DNA of 64,000 nucleotides from Bacillota bacterium (GTDB lineage Bacteria; Bacillota; UBA4882; UBA8346). Below, one piece after another: positions 8,601 to 17,253 of this stretch. Below the pieces are notes generated by a model. That model worked only from the letters and a program-made list of their open reading frames with translations. It did no database searches and had not been told where the DNA came from. A program made the position numbers and the translations under genes. The stretch is from positions 36,351 through 100,350 of the forward strand of contig JAEWZY010000023.1 of assembly GCA_023394955.1 (NCBI GenBank). Reading direction: 5' to 3'. Every line of letters starts with the position of its first letter. Position 1 is the stretch's first letter.

Positions 8601-9997
8601 TGGTCAACCAATTGTTGAACATTGGCGACCAATTCCTCAAGGCTTTCGGTACTGTTGGTTTCAAAGTAGATTCGGACCAATGGTTCAGTGCCCGACGGTC
8701 TGATCAAGAACCAGCTTCCATTCTCTAAAATGAATTTAAAACCGTCGGTTTTTCTAATTTCATTGACTTTAAAGACGCCGATTCGCTCCACCGATGTTGT
8801 ACGACATTTTTCCAGGACAGCCGCTTTCGCCGATTCCGATAGATGAATGTCCAATCTCCGAGTGAAGAACCGGCCTACTTTGGCATACAAATCCGCTAAG
8901 GTCGCCTGTAAGGGTTTACCGGTAACCGCCCGTAACTCGGCCATCAAAGCGCAGGCCAAAATCCCATCCTTTTCGGGCAGATGTCCCTGAATACTCAAAC
9001 CTCCGCTTTCCTCGCCGCCGATGATCACCTGTCTAGTCCGCATCATTTCCCCTATGTACTTGAATCCCACCGGCGTTTCCACTACTTCCACTCCATATAA
9101 TTCACCCAATCTATCGACCATATGGGTAGTCGCAACAGTCCGGGCCACGATTCCTTTAAGACCGCGGTTAGTGATCAGGTGCCACATCAATAAAGAGATT
9201 ACCTGATTGGCGTTTAAATAGGAGCCGTCACTATCCACAATCCCAAAACGGTCCGCGTCGCCGTCAGTGGCTAAACCGACGGAATTCTCCCTGGATTGCG
9301 CCAAGGCGATGAGTTCTCCCAGAAACTTGCCTTGAGGATCAGGCATGGAACCGCCGAACAAGGGGTCGCGCCGGTCATGAATCTCATTAACCAGGCATTC
9401 ATTGAATAAACCGGCGAGAAAACCGCGGCCGGTAGCGTACATTGGGTCGATTACCAGATTCAATCCGGCCTTCCTGACGGCAGCCACATCTACCAATGCC
9501 CCTAACTGTTTCAGATATGCTTCGGTAGGATCAAATCTGGTTATCAGTTGCGGGTTTGGTTGGCGTGAAACACTCTCCCCTCCCGATTGATTGCTCAGAT
9601 TAGTTTCAATTGCTTGGGTAATTTCCATGGACGCCGGACCGGCATATTCCGGAATAAACTTAATACCGTTATATTCCGGCGGATTATGACTCGCTGTAAA
9701 CATGATCGCTCCAAAGGCCCGGTATTGGGTTACGGCAAATGCAATTACCGGGGTTGGAAGATCTCTCTCGCCAAAGTAAACTTTAATACCATGAGCAGTA
9801 AGGGCTTGGGCCGCTTCTTTCGCAAAAAAATCCGACAGGAATCTAGCGTCATACCCTACCACAATCCCGCGGTCCTGACCATGATTATCCTCGGTATAAC
9901 GGGCAATAGCCTCCACTACACGCTGTACATTCGGCAAATTGAAACGGTTGTACATTAAATCGCGCCAACCGTCTGTTCCAAATTTAATCTCCGACAT
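8582..9997 (-). CDS. phosphoglucomutase/phosphomannomutase family protein
   Basis: A 471-residue alpha-D-phosphohexomutase that interconverts hexose 1- and 6-phosphates through a phosphoserine. Motifs in order: FGTDGWR at the N-terminus, the active serine loop TASHNP, the metal loop DGDADRFG, the sugar-binding GEESGG, and the phosphate-binding RPSGTEPLVRIY near the C-terminus. All functional loops look intact. The family includes phosphoglucomutase, phosphomannomutase and phosphoglucosamine mutase; the GEESGG sugar loop favours a glucose/mannose enzyme over GlmM. The ATG is preceded by GGAGGAG. It heads a two-gene unit with the methyltransferase. Confidence 0.93.
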   Translation of the reverse strand: MSEIKFGTDGWRDLMYNRFNLPNVQRVVEAIARYTEDNHGQDRGIVVGYDARFLSDFFAKEAAQALTAHGIKVYFGERDLPTPVIAFAVTQYRAFGAIMFTASHNPPEYNGIKFIPEYAGPASMEITQAIETNLSNQSGGESVSRQPNPQLITRFDPTEAYLKQLGALVDVAAVRKAGLNLVIDPMYATGRGFLAGLFNECLVNEIHDRRDPLFGGSMPDPQGKFLGELIALAQSRENSVGLATDGDADRFGIVDSDGSYLNANQVISLLMWHLITNRGLKGIVARTVATTHMVDRLGELYGVEVVETPVGFKYIGEMMRTRQVIIGGEESGGLSIQGHLPEKDGILACALMAELRAVTGKPLQATLADLYAKVGRFFTRRLDIHLSESAKAAVLEKCRTTSVERIGVFKVNEIRKTDGFKFILENGSWFLIRPSGTEPLVRIYFETNSTESLEELVANVQQLVDQWGKAA

Positions 9998-10273
9998 AAA
10001 ATCTCCTCCTTGAAGAATCTAACTACAAATAGCGCTAATCAGAATATCAATGATATTATAAAGCTTATTTTTACCCAAAACATCATCTTCATAACTCTCT
10101 GCCATAGCCGAATATATTATTCTTCATTCTCTATTTAGTCTCCTTTAACGATTAAGGAAAGTTTACCATAGTCATTTTCTTGGGACAAAAAAATAGTTCC
10201 ATCATCATTTAGACTCACATATTTTATTCTAACAGATGAACTAAATATCAAAATAGAAAGAGGTAGTATTCTA

Positions 10274-10663
10274 ATGAGTCATCGCCATTCTGAGGAACAT
10301 AAGACCGAACCGAAACAACTCATCCCTCCTTCCGACGAAACTAAAGAGAATAATTCTTTTCTATCGAAGAATGATATCACTCTATTAACTATGGCTACTC
10401 CTTTTTTAAGCCCTAACGCCCAAAAATTAATCTCTTTTTTCCTGAGCTTCAATCAAAGTTCATTCCCATTGCCGGACTTAGGTATAGTCTCAAATCCACT
10501 CGGTAGCAACGACGCCAAAAAATTGCTACCGGATTTACTCCCTACCTTACTCGGCCTGGCGGGTAAGATGAATCAAAGCGGTTTTGATCCTAGTTTGTTT
10601 ACCTCATTATTAGGAATGTTCAATGGTAACCCTACTCAACCAGGCCAAACCGCAACCGATTAA
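10274..10663 (+). CDS. hypothetical protein
   Basis: A 129-residue protein that I do not recognise. The first 35 residues are polar and histidine- or glutamate-rich (MSHRHSEEHK). The rest is hydrophobic to amphipathic with many Leu, Pro, Ser and Asn, and has no clear membrane span. It is preceded by AGAGG about 10 bases before the ATG and stands alone on the plus strand against the direction of its neighbours. The frame is clean over its length. No function is proposed. Confidence 0.55.
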   Translation: MSHRHSEEHKTEPKQLIPPSDETKENNSFLSKNDITLLTMATPFLSPNAQKLISFFLSFNQSSFPLPDLGIVSNPLGSNDAKKLLPDLLPTLLGLAGKMNQSGFDPSLFTSLLGMFNGNPTQPGQTATD

Positions 10664-10684
10664 TAGAGGGAGTATTTTTTCTTT

Positions 10685-10716
10685 AAAAAATAAAGTGGGG
10701 CTCTTAACCCCACTTT
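10685..10716 (-). terminator. terminator of spoVT
   Basis: The stem AAAGTGGGG/CCCCACTTT (10692-10700 and 10708-10716) is followed on the minus strand by a T-rich tract (10685-10690). The hairpin may also stop the convergent gene ending at 10663. Confidence 0.85.
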
Positions 10717-10737
10717 CAGAACTACTTTTTTTACCAA

Positions 10738-11301
10738 TCATTGCTCCATTTGTTTGGCGAGAAAACCGGCAGCGGTTTCGGAGATTTTTACTTCTAAATC
10801 GCCCATTACCACATTTGGTTCTTTACTGGAGAGTATTACTGCTCCGATCGGGTCCCCTTCGGCAATAATCGGGGCAATAACCTGGGCGGTAAATTTACAT
10901 TTACCCTCATCTTCTTTTACCGGACAGGTATCGCAATATTTATGTTCGCCCGGTTTCGGCATTAAAACTACTTTTCGCTCTTCAATGGCCTTTTCAACCG
11001 CCCTAGAGATCGGTTTGTCCAAAAACTCTTTCTTAGCGGCTCCTGCTACGGCAATTACCATATCCCGATCCGCAATACAAGCAATATGTCCGGTTGACTC
11101 ATAGAGAGAATCAGCGTATTCCTTTGCAAAATCTCCTAGTTCACCGATGGGAGAGTATTTTTTGAGGATTACCTCCCCTTCCCGGTCAACAAAAATTTCC
11201 AACGGGTCGCCCTCTCGAATCCGTAAAGTTCGCCGGATTTCCTTGGGGATGACCACTCGGCCTAAATCATCGATTCGCCGTACTATTCCGGTCGCCTTCA
11301 T
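10738..11301 (-). CDS. spoVT: stage V sporulation protein T (AbrB/GAF regulator)
   Basis: A 187-residue transcription factor. The N-terminal AbrB swapped-hairpin DNA-binding domain reads MKATGIVRRIDDLGRVVIPK, followed by a linker and a GAF-like C-terminal domain ending in ISETAAGFLAKQ. In Bacillus SpoVT is made in the forespore and adjusts sigma-G-dependent genes. It sits next to mfd as in Bacillus. The GAF-like half contains a cluster of cysteines (YCDTCPVKEDEGKC) common in clostridial versions. Together with spoVG and sleB-like genes it supports a sporulating organism. Confidence 0.96.
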   Translation of the reverse strand: MKATGIVRRIDDLGRVVIPKEIRRTLRIREGDPLEIFVDREGEVILKKYSPIGELGDFAKEYADSLYESTGHIACIADRDMVIAVAGAAKKEFLDKPISRAVEKAIEERKVVLMPKPGEHKYCDTCPVKEDEGKCKFTAQVIAPIIAEGDPIGAVILSSKEPNVVMGDLEVKISETAAGFLAKQMEQ

Positions 11302-11613
11302 CCCCCATTCCCCCCTTTTCTAAATCTGTTTTTTTGAATTTGGTGTCAGAGGACCTGCCACCCGTCTACCCGAAAAATATTTTAGGTCTGGGACTACTTT
11401 ATTGATATTATATAGTTAAACTTTTACTTTTATTCATTAGAGCTAAGCTCATTAACTTGATTTGGATGACTAGGATATAAATTTAGCCTAATCGCCGTCT
11501 TCTCCCTTAACTATACTCTATCAACAGGTCGGAGTTAGCTTACCCGTTTTTTTACAAACCATACTTCCAACTCAGGCACTTGTTTTCCGATTCACTTTGA
11601 TCGTTTGAAGCTT
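11302..11613. other. intergenic region mfd-spoVT
   Basis: 312 bases without a gene, AT-rich, containing the likely spoVT promoter described separately. No convincing terminator for mfd is visible, so some mfd transcripts may continue into spoVT. Nothing else stands out. Confidence 0.6.
11406..11435 (-). promoter_or_regulatory. possible sigma-G-type promoter of spoVT
   Basis: On the minus strand GAATA (11431-11435) and TATAATA (11406-11412) are separated by 18 bases. The sigma-G consensus is gnATR then CATnnTA with 17-18 bases between; only the first base of the -10 differs. The TATAAT core could equally serve sigma-A, but no sigma-A -35 is present. SpoVT is sigma-G dependent in Bacillus, which makes this plausible. 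Confidence 0.4.
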
Positions 11614-14600
11614 TTATTCCGGTAGCCTAAGCAATTCCAAACTATTCAAAGTAATTTTTAATAATTCTTCCAAAGGGGCGTTGATTTTCCATCGAAACAA
11701 CGGAGGCCTACCCGGTTGATAGCGAAACTGGTTTCGGTGTTTCCGGAGGATGATTAATATTTTCTCATAATCAACCCCTAACCCCACATGCAGCTTACCA
11801 ATGATCTCAGTTCGTTCCTTAGTTATCGACGCGAAACCCAACTCACGGGCTAAAGCTTTTAATCTGGCAATATTTAATAGATTATCCACCGGAGCGGGCG
11901 GCGTGCCGAACCTATCAATAATCTCGGCGGTAACATCATTGACCTCGTGAACCTTGCCGGCGCCAGCTATCTTTTTATAAATATCCACTTTTTGTTTGCC
12001 GTCGACGATATAATTTCCAGGAATATACGCGTCTACAGGTATCTCCACTACCGGTTCAGGAAGTTCGGGACGGATCTCGCCTTTCCGTTCCCGGATTGTA
12101 TCATCCAAAAGCCTGCAATAAAGCTCAAATCCAATCGCCGCAATTTGCCCATGCTGTTCCGGTCCTAATAAATTACCGGCCCCCCTAATCTCCAAATCAC
12201 GCATGGCAATTTTAAAGCCCGAGCCCAATTCGGTAAACTCCCGAATCGCCGCTAGTCTTTTCTCCGCATTCTCCGATAAAATCTTGTCTTTCCGGTAGCA
12301 GAAATATGCATGAGCAATCCGATTGCTCCGTCCAACTCTACCCCGAAGTTGATATAATTGGGATAATCCAAACCGGTCGGCGTCATAAACGATTAAAGTA
12401 TTGACATTACCGATATCCAAACCGGTCTCGATGATAGTAGTGCAAACTAGAATATCAGCCTCATTGTCGTAGAAGTCCAGCATCACTCGTTCTAATTGAT
12501 CTTCATCCATTTGACCGTGGGCGATGGCAATCCGTGCTTTTGGAAGCAGGTTCTGTAAATATCCAGCCATCTTTTCAATGGTCTCAACACGGTTATAAAC
12601 AAAATAAACTTGCCCTTGGCGGTCTAATTCCCGCTGGATAGCTCCTCTAATAACTTCTTCATTATATTCCATCACATGGGTACGGATGGGATAACGGTCC
12701 TGGGGAGGCGTTTCGATTAAACTGATGTCCCTGATCCCCACCAATGACATATGTAAAGTCCTAGGAATCGGGGTTGCTGTCAGAGTCAGCACGTCTACAT
12801 TTTTCCGCAATTCTTTAATCTTTTCTTTATGGACAACTCCGAAGCGTTGCTCCTCATCAACGATTAATAATCCTAAATCTTTAAAATGCACATCGGTTGA
12901 TAATAAACGATGAGTCCCGATTACCAAGTCCACTCCGCCGCCGAGGACCCCGGCAATCACTTGGCTCTGCTCTTTGGCAGTCTGGAACCTGCTTAACACT
13001 TTGATATTTACCGGGAAACCGGCAAATCGTTCTCTAAAAGTCAAAAAGTGTTGTTGCGCTAGAATCGTAGTCGGAACTAAAACTCCTACTTGTTTTCCGT
13101 CCATAATCGCTTTGAATGCGGCCCGCATCGCCACCTCAGTCTTTCCATAACCAACGTCCCCGCAAAGCAAGCGATCCATTGGCTTATCCCGTTCCATGTC
13201 CGCCTTAATCTCCGCAATCGTCCGTAACTGGTCCGGTGTTTCTTCAAAGAAGAAGCTCTCTTCAAATTCATGCTGCCAAACGGTATCCGGTGAAAACTGA
13301 TTACCCGGCGCTATTTCACGCTGGGCATAAAGATCAAGCAATTCTTCGGCCAGATCGCGAATGGACTCCTTGACCCGGTTTTTCATCTTTTGCCAGTCGG
13401 TCCCGCCTAACTTATTTAATTTGGGTGGAACATCTTCTACCCCAATATACTTTTGGAGCATATTAATCTGATCCGTCGGAACAAACAACCGGTCTTCACC
13501 GGCATATTGAATTCTTAAATAATCCCGGTGCCCGCCGGCAATCTCCAAAGTTTCAATTCCCTGGTATTGACCAATGCCATGATTGATATGGACTACATAA
13601 TCTCCGACTTTTAAATCTGTAAATGAGCTAAGCTTAACCCCACCCTCAGTGAACCGGGCTTGATACCTTTTCTTTTGTCTTCCGTAGATCTCGCTTTCAG
13701 TTAATACCAAAAGCTTAGCCGGAAGCCACTCCAAACCGGTCTCGAGATCGGTAACTTCAACCCGGACAGCATGCGGTTCGGGGGGATTATTGGTTTTTTC
13801 CACAGATATTGAAGAAGAAATACCATGCTCCCGCAATATTTCCCTTAGACGGCGGGCTTTCTCTTTTAACGCGACAGCTAAGACTATGGTCCAACCACCG
13901 CGTAACCGGGCGTTTATCTCGTCTACCAACTTTTCGATTTTACTATGAAACAATGGGGGTGTTTTAAAAGGGAGAGTTAAAGTATGGGCCGGAGCTATCC
14001 CTTTTGGAGTCTTGGCTAATAATGAAAGGGACCAGGGATGTTTCGGCCAAATCCGGTTTTCCAATTCTTCCGTAGAAAGAAATACTTCTTGTTCTTTCGG
14101 AAGGACCACGCCTTTTGCTAGAAAATTCTCAAAAGCGCCGGCTGTTTCCTGGTAAATCAACCGGTATGAATCTCTGCCCCTTACCGGTTCATCGAGGATG
14201 ATCCGGGCGTCGTCCATATATTCCAAAAAACTTACCAACCCCGGTTCGATCCAAGGCAAAAATTGATCGGCCCCCGGTAACTGATGGCCCCCCGCCAATC
14301 TCTCCAATGCTTCGTTGATCTTGTTGGCTAAAGCTTCCGCTTCCATTACCCGCCCCATATCTTCTAAATGGGATACTTGTTCAGCCAAGGCTTTTTCAAT
14401 TAACGGGACGCACTCTTGGAACCGTTCCAAACGCCATAGTCCTTCCCGAGCCGGTAAAATCGAGACCGATTCCTCATTTTTGGAAGATAATTGGGTATCA
14501 GCATCAAACTTACGGATCGAGTCAACCTCATCGCCGAAAAATTCCAAACGCATTGGTTGGCTTTGGTTTAGCGGGAAAACGTCTAAAATATCACCTCGCT

Positions 14601-15120
14601 GACTAAATTGTCCGGCTGCTTGAACTAGATCGACCCTTTCGTAACCCATAACGGTCAAACGGTCTAAAAGGGCAGTCAATGGCATTTCCATTCCCAAACG
14701 AAGTGTAATTATAAACTCTGAAAAATGGGCCGGTGAAATCAAACGGCGTTGCAAAGCTTCCCATGACGTAACAACAACTAAACGTTTTTGTTGCAAAATT
14801 CGTCCTAATACCTCAACCCGTTGGGCGGTAATTTCCGGTTCATAGGCCTCTTCATGAGGGAGCAATTGATTACTGGGGAAATAGGCGATATAATCCGAAC
14901 CAAGCATGTTTTCCAGATCAAGAGCAAGACGATTAGCCTGATTATTGCTATAACTAATAATCAGGCTTTGTTGGGGTTTATCCCATACCAAGCCGGCAAT
15001 AGCCAATGCCTTTTGGGTCCCGCTGATTCCGGTTAGCAAATCTTGGCTATTACGATCAAAATATTCTTTTACCCGTTTGAAATCAGAATACCCCACGATA
15101 TATTGGGCTAAGTATCTCAT
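11614..15120 (-). CDS. mfd: transcription-repair coupling factor Mfd
   Basis: An 1168-residue ATP-dependent translocase that removes RNA polymerase stalled at DNA damage and recruits UvrA. Layout: N-terminal UvrB-homology region (1 to about 350), CarD/RNAP-interaction domain (GDYVVHINHGIGQY), RecG-type motor with Walker A GDVGYGKT at 654-661, DEEQ box (VDEEQRFG), helicase motifs LTATPIPRTL and QLRGRVGR, then the TRCF C-terminal domain. Length and motifs are complete. Position between pth and spoVT is the same as in Bacillus. Confidence 0.98.
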   Translation of the reverse strand: MRYLAQYIVGYSDFKRVKEYFDRNSQDLLTGISGTQKALAIAGLVWDKPQQSLIISYSNNQANRLALDLENMLGSDYIAYFPSNQLLPHEEAYEPEITAQRVEVLGRILQQKRLVVVTSWEALQRRLISPAHFSEFIITLRLGMEMPLTALLDRLTVMGYERVDLVQAAGQFSQRGDILDVFPLNQSQPMRLEFFGDEVDSIRKFDADTQLSSKNEESVSILPAREGLWRLERFQECVPLIEKALAEQVSHLEDMGRVMEAEALANKINEALERLAGGHQLPGADQFLPWIEPGLVSFLEYMDDARIILDEPVRGRDSYRLIYQETAGAFENFLAKGVVLPKEQEVFLSTEELENRIWPKHPWSLSLLAKTPKGIAPAHTLTLPFKTPPLFHSKIEKLVDEINARLRGGWTIVLAVALKEKARRLREILREHGISSSISVEKTNNPPEPHAVRVEVTDLETGLEWLPAKLLVLTESEIYGRQKKRYQARFTEGGVKLSSFTDLKVGDYVVHINHGIGQYQGIETLEIAGGHRDYLRIQYAGEDRLFVPTDQINMLQKYIGVEDVPPKLNKLGGTDWQKMKNRVKESIRDLAEELLDLYAQREIAPGNQFSPDTVWQHEFEESFFFEETPDQLRTIAEIKADMERDKPMDRLLCGDVGYGKTEVAMRAAFKAIMDGKQVGVLVPTTILAQQHFLTFRERFAGFPVNIKVLSRFQTAKEQSQVIAGVLGGGVDLVIGTHRLLSTDVHFKDLGLLIVDEEQRFGVVHKEKIKELRKNVDVLTLTATPIPRTLHMSLVGIRDISLIETPPQDRYPIRTHVMEYNEEVIRGAIQRELDRQGQVYFVYNRVETIEKMAGYLQNLLPKARIAIAHGQMDEDQLERVMLDFYDNEADILVCTTIIETGLDIGNVNTLIVYDADRFGLSQLYQLRGRVGRSNRIAHAYFCYRKDKILSENAEKRLAAIREFTELGSGFKIAMRDLEIRGAGNLLGPEQHGQIAAIGFELYCRLLDDTIRERKGEIRPELPEPVVEIPVDAYIPGNYIVDGKQKVDIYKKIAGAGKVHEVNDVTAEIIDRFGTPPAPVDNLLNIARLKALARELGFASITKERTEIIGKLHVGLGVDYEKILIILRKHRNQFRYQPGRPPLFRWKINAPLEELLKITLNSLELLRLPE

Positions 15121-15218
15121 AAATCCTCCTGGTGAGTGCGGTTAACGGCTTTAAAGACCCGGGGGATTAAACATTATAGTTTATTCATCGAGCTGTAATA
15201 ATTTACATTTTGCCTTGA

Positions 15219-15593
15219 TTAATCTTGAATCAAAAGATTGTTCCATAATAAATGACATCCGATGGCAAAACCCCAACTAAGGCCTGGATGAACTGGAAAT
15301 AAAAAAAACAGCCCGAAGCCAAAATGAGTTAATCCTCCAGCTATCATCAGCTTTAGAGCAGCCTTTCTTTTTAGCAGAAACGCTTCCAGTCCTCCTTCGC
15401 CTAAGCCGAACAATAAATAAACCAGCCACGGTTGCAGCTGGAAAGCCATTGCTAGAGAATACTTAATCACTTCTTCTCCGAAGGGGTTTCCAAACCCAAC
15501 TCGCAGTTTTTGGTTCCATTTTAAGAAACGTAAGAACCGATCCCAAAACCAAGCTAAACTTAAGGCTAGAGTAATGGCAACTAATAGTTTCAT
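15219..15593 (-). CDS. small integral membrane protein, PrsW-like motifs
   Basis: A 124-residue protein with about four membrane segments. Polar residues inside or beside the membrane are arranged as EEVIKY, then FGLGEGGLEAF, HFGFG and HLLWNN. This recalls the EExxK, FxxxE and Hxxx pattern of PrsW/CAAX-type intramembrane metalloproteases, but the protein is shorter than usual and the match is by eye. It occupies the place between pth and mfd where Bacillus has fin (yabK), to which it bears no resemblance. It may be a minimal intramembrane protease or simply a small membrane protein of unknown role. Confidence 0.6.
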   Translation of the reverse strand: MKLLVAITLALSLAWFWDRFLRFLKWNQKLRVGFGNPFGEEVIKYSLAMAFQLQPWLVYLLFGLGEGGLEAFLLKRKAALKLMIAGGLTHFGFGLFFLFPVHPGLSWGFAIGCHLLWNNLLIQD

Positions 15594-15654
15594 CCAAAAA
15601 TATGATTGCCTGCTTCAGGATAAATATTCAAATCAATGGTTGGTTGTCCGCTTT

Positions 15655-16239
15655 TTATTCATTAAGTATCGTGTTGCGATTAAAACGATTCATCGCCGCC
15701 GGGGCTCCTTCGGTAACAAAAGAAATTCCCGCTTGAGCCGCTCTAATAATACTAGCTTTGAAAACATTGAGTTCTTCACCGCTGAACGGCGTCAATACAT
15801 AATTAATAATTGTCACATTGTCCGGCCGTCCAATTCCCACCCGTAATCTGGGAACTGCTTGCTCTCCGATTGCAGTCAAGCTAGAGGATAAACCCTTATG
15901 ACCGCCGGCGCTTCCGGAAAGCCTGATCCGAATCTTACCCAGCGGTAAGTCCAAATCGTCATAAACTATTAAAACTTGCTTTACGGGGATTCGATAATAC
16001 TTAATAATTGGCCCAACAGCTTCTCCGCTAAGATTCATGAAGGTTTGAGGTTTCACTAGGATAACCTGTTCCCCGTTGAGGATGCCTTTGCCGTAGACAG
16101 ATTGAAACCCTTTTTGATCCAGTTTGATATTGATCTCGTCGGCAATGCGGTCAATCACTAAAAACCCGGCATTATGCCGGGTTTGTATATATTGGCGACC
16201 AGGATTGCCCAATCCAATCAGACAAAACAAGTGAACCAT
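15655..16239 (-). CDS. pth: peptidyl-tRNA hydrolase
   Basis: A 194-residue enzyme that frees tRNA from peptidyl-tRNA that drops off the ribosome. Catalytic and binding residues are present: GLGNPG, TRHNAGF with the catalytic histidine, KPQTFMNLSG, YDDLDLPLG and GSAGGHKGL. It follows rplY after 14 bases and is probably cotranscribed with it. The codons for TRHNAGF form a perfect hairpin at 16162-16184 in the minus-strand mRNA followed by TTTTTA, which looks like an intragenic terminator (see findings). Confidence 0.97.
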   Translation of the reverse strand: MVHLFCLIGLGNPGRQYIQTRHNAGFLVIDRIADEINIKLDQKGFQSVYGKGILNGEQVILVKPQTFMNLSGEAVGPIIKYYRIPVKQVLIVYDDLDLPLGKIRIRLSGSAGGHKGLSSSLTAIGEQAVPRLRVGIGRPDNVTIINYVLTPFSGEELNVFKASIIRAAQAGISFVTEGAPAAMNRFNRNTILNE

Positions 16240-16253
16240 CCTCCGTGTCGCAA

Positions 16254-16886
16254 TTATGCTTCCGCTTTTTTCTCCTTAACCATTTCCGGTTCCTCAGCGG
16301 CAGGTTCTTCCGTGGTTTCGGTTTCAACGGCTACTGCCGGAGCTACCGCCTGAACCACGATCTCCTCCAATGGAGTAACCGCCTCTACGCCTTTGCCTAA
16401 TTCCAAATCTTTAATATAAATCTTGTCACCGGTGGCTAAATCGGCAACCTGAATTTGAATGCCGTCCGGAATATTACCCGGTAAACAGCTTACTTCCAAT
16501 TCATGTAACAACAGCTCAATGATTCCGCCATCACGAGTCTTTTTCTCATCATTAGCCACGCGTAAAGGTACTTTGACTGTGACGAGTTGGTCCATGGCTA
16601 CTCTTAAAAAGTCCACATGAATTATAGAGCCTTGTACCGGGTGGCGTTGAAGCCCTTTGATCAGAACATTGGCCTTTTCAGCGTTTTTGCCCTTTTGAAT
16701 CTTTAAATCAATTAATCTCCCCATACCTTCCCTGGAAACTAAACGGCTAAAATCCCGGGCATTAATGAAAAGATGTTCTGTTTGCTTCCCTTCTCCATAA
16801 ATTACGCCAGGTATCTCTCCACTCTTCCGGGCCCTTTTGGCATTTCCCGTACCCATAGTTTCTCTTACCGCAACTGTTAATTCCAT
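16254..16886 (-). CDS. rplY: 50S ribosomal protein L25/general stress protein Ctc
   Basis: A 210-residue two-domain L25 (TL5/Ctc type). The N-terminal 5S-rRNA-binding domain ends near residue 95 and contains RKSGEIPGVIYG and HVDFLRV. The C-terminal TL5 beta domain follows, with an acidic alanine/glutamate-rich tail. It binds 5S rRNA in the large subunit and in Bacillus is stress-inducible. GGAGGAG precedes the ATG. A strong promoter lies about 200 bases upstream. In Bacillus prs lies directly upstream; here that position holds only the end of glmU and its fossil. Confidence 0.95.
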   Translation of the reverse strand: MELTVAVRETMGTGNAKRARKSGEIPGVIYGEGKQTEHLFINARDFSRLVSREGMGRLIDLKIQKGKNAEKANVLIKGLQRHPVQGSIIHVDFLRVAMDQLVTVKVPLRVANDEKKTRDGGIIELLLHELEVSCLPGNIPDGIQIQVADLATGDKIYIKDLELGKGVEAVTPLEEIVVQAVAPAVAVETETTEEPAAEEPEMVKEKKAEA

Positions 16887-17092
16887 AATTACTCCTCCTA
16901 AAATAGGCTGTTAATACTAAGTTTTATAAAACTGCTCTACTCAGTTTTTCTTTTAACTTGCACCCGGCAAGTTAAGATTTTAAACATCCTTTAAAAAATC
17001 CGGACTATCGGACACAGCTTACAATCAACGCAATTTTTAATCCGTGTAATATATGTAATCAGCGTAATCAGTGTTTTAAAAAGATCGCTCAC

Positions 17093-17121
17093 ATTATAAC
17101 ATTCTCACTGCTTCTTGTAAA
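17093..17121 (-). promoter_or_regulatory. sigma-A promoter of rplY-pth
   Basis: On the minus strand TTTACA (17116-17121) and TATAAT (17093-17098) are separated by exactly 17 bases. The start of transcription would be near 17086, giving a leader of about 200 bases before rplY. The promoter lies just past the glmU fossil, so rplY no longer depends on glmU transcription. Confidence 0.8.
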
Positions 17122-17133
17122 CAGATATTGCCG

Positions 17134-17253
17134 TCATTTTCCGGACCGTTCTCGGGGCGAATCCCCTTTGCCAATATTTTCTTGGCAGCTGCGGGAAATA
17201 CCCAAAGTTTTATCGGGTGAATTTTTAATCTCTACAAAATCCCCAATCTTCAC
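17134..17253 (-). pseudogene. glmU: fossil of the glmU acetyltransferase 3' end
   Basis: Directly after the glmU TAG, in the same frame, 39 codons remain open. They read VKIGDFVEIKNS, which is in exact register with the GlmU left-handed beta-helix, then PDKTLGISRSCQENI, which matches the C-terminal tail of GlmU proteins. About 80 residues that normally lie between these two segments, including the acetyltransferase active site, are missing. The reading frame ends at TGA 17134-17136. This is what an internal deletion plus a nonsense mutation would leave. Confidence 0.75.

Noticed and set aside
9587..9958. 123-residue plus-strand open frame inside the phosphohexomutase gene
   Set aside because: Shadow of the conserved gene on the other strand; no ribosome-binding site.
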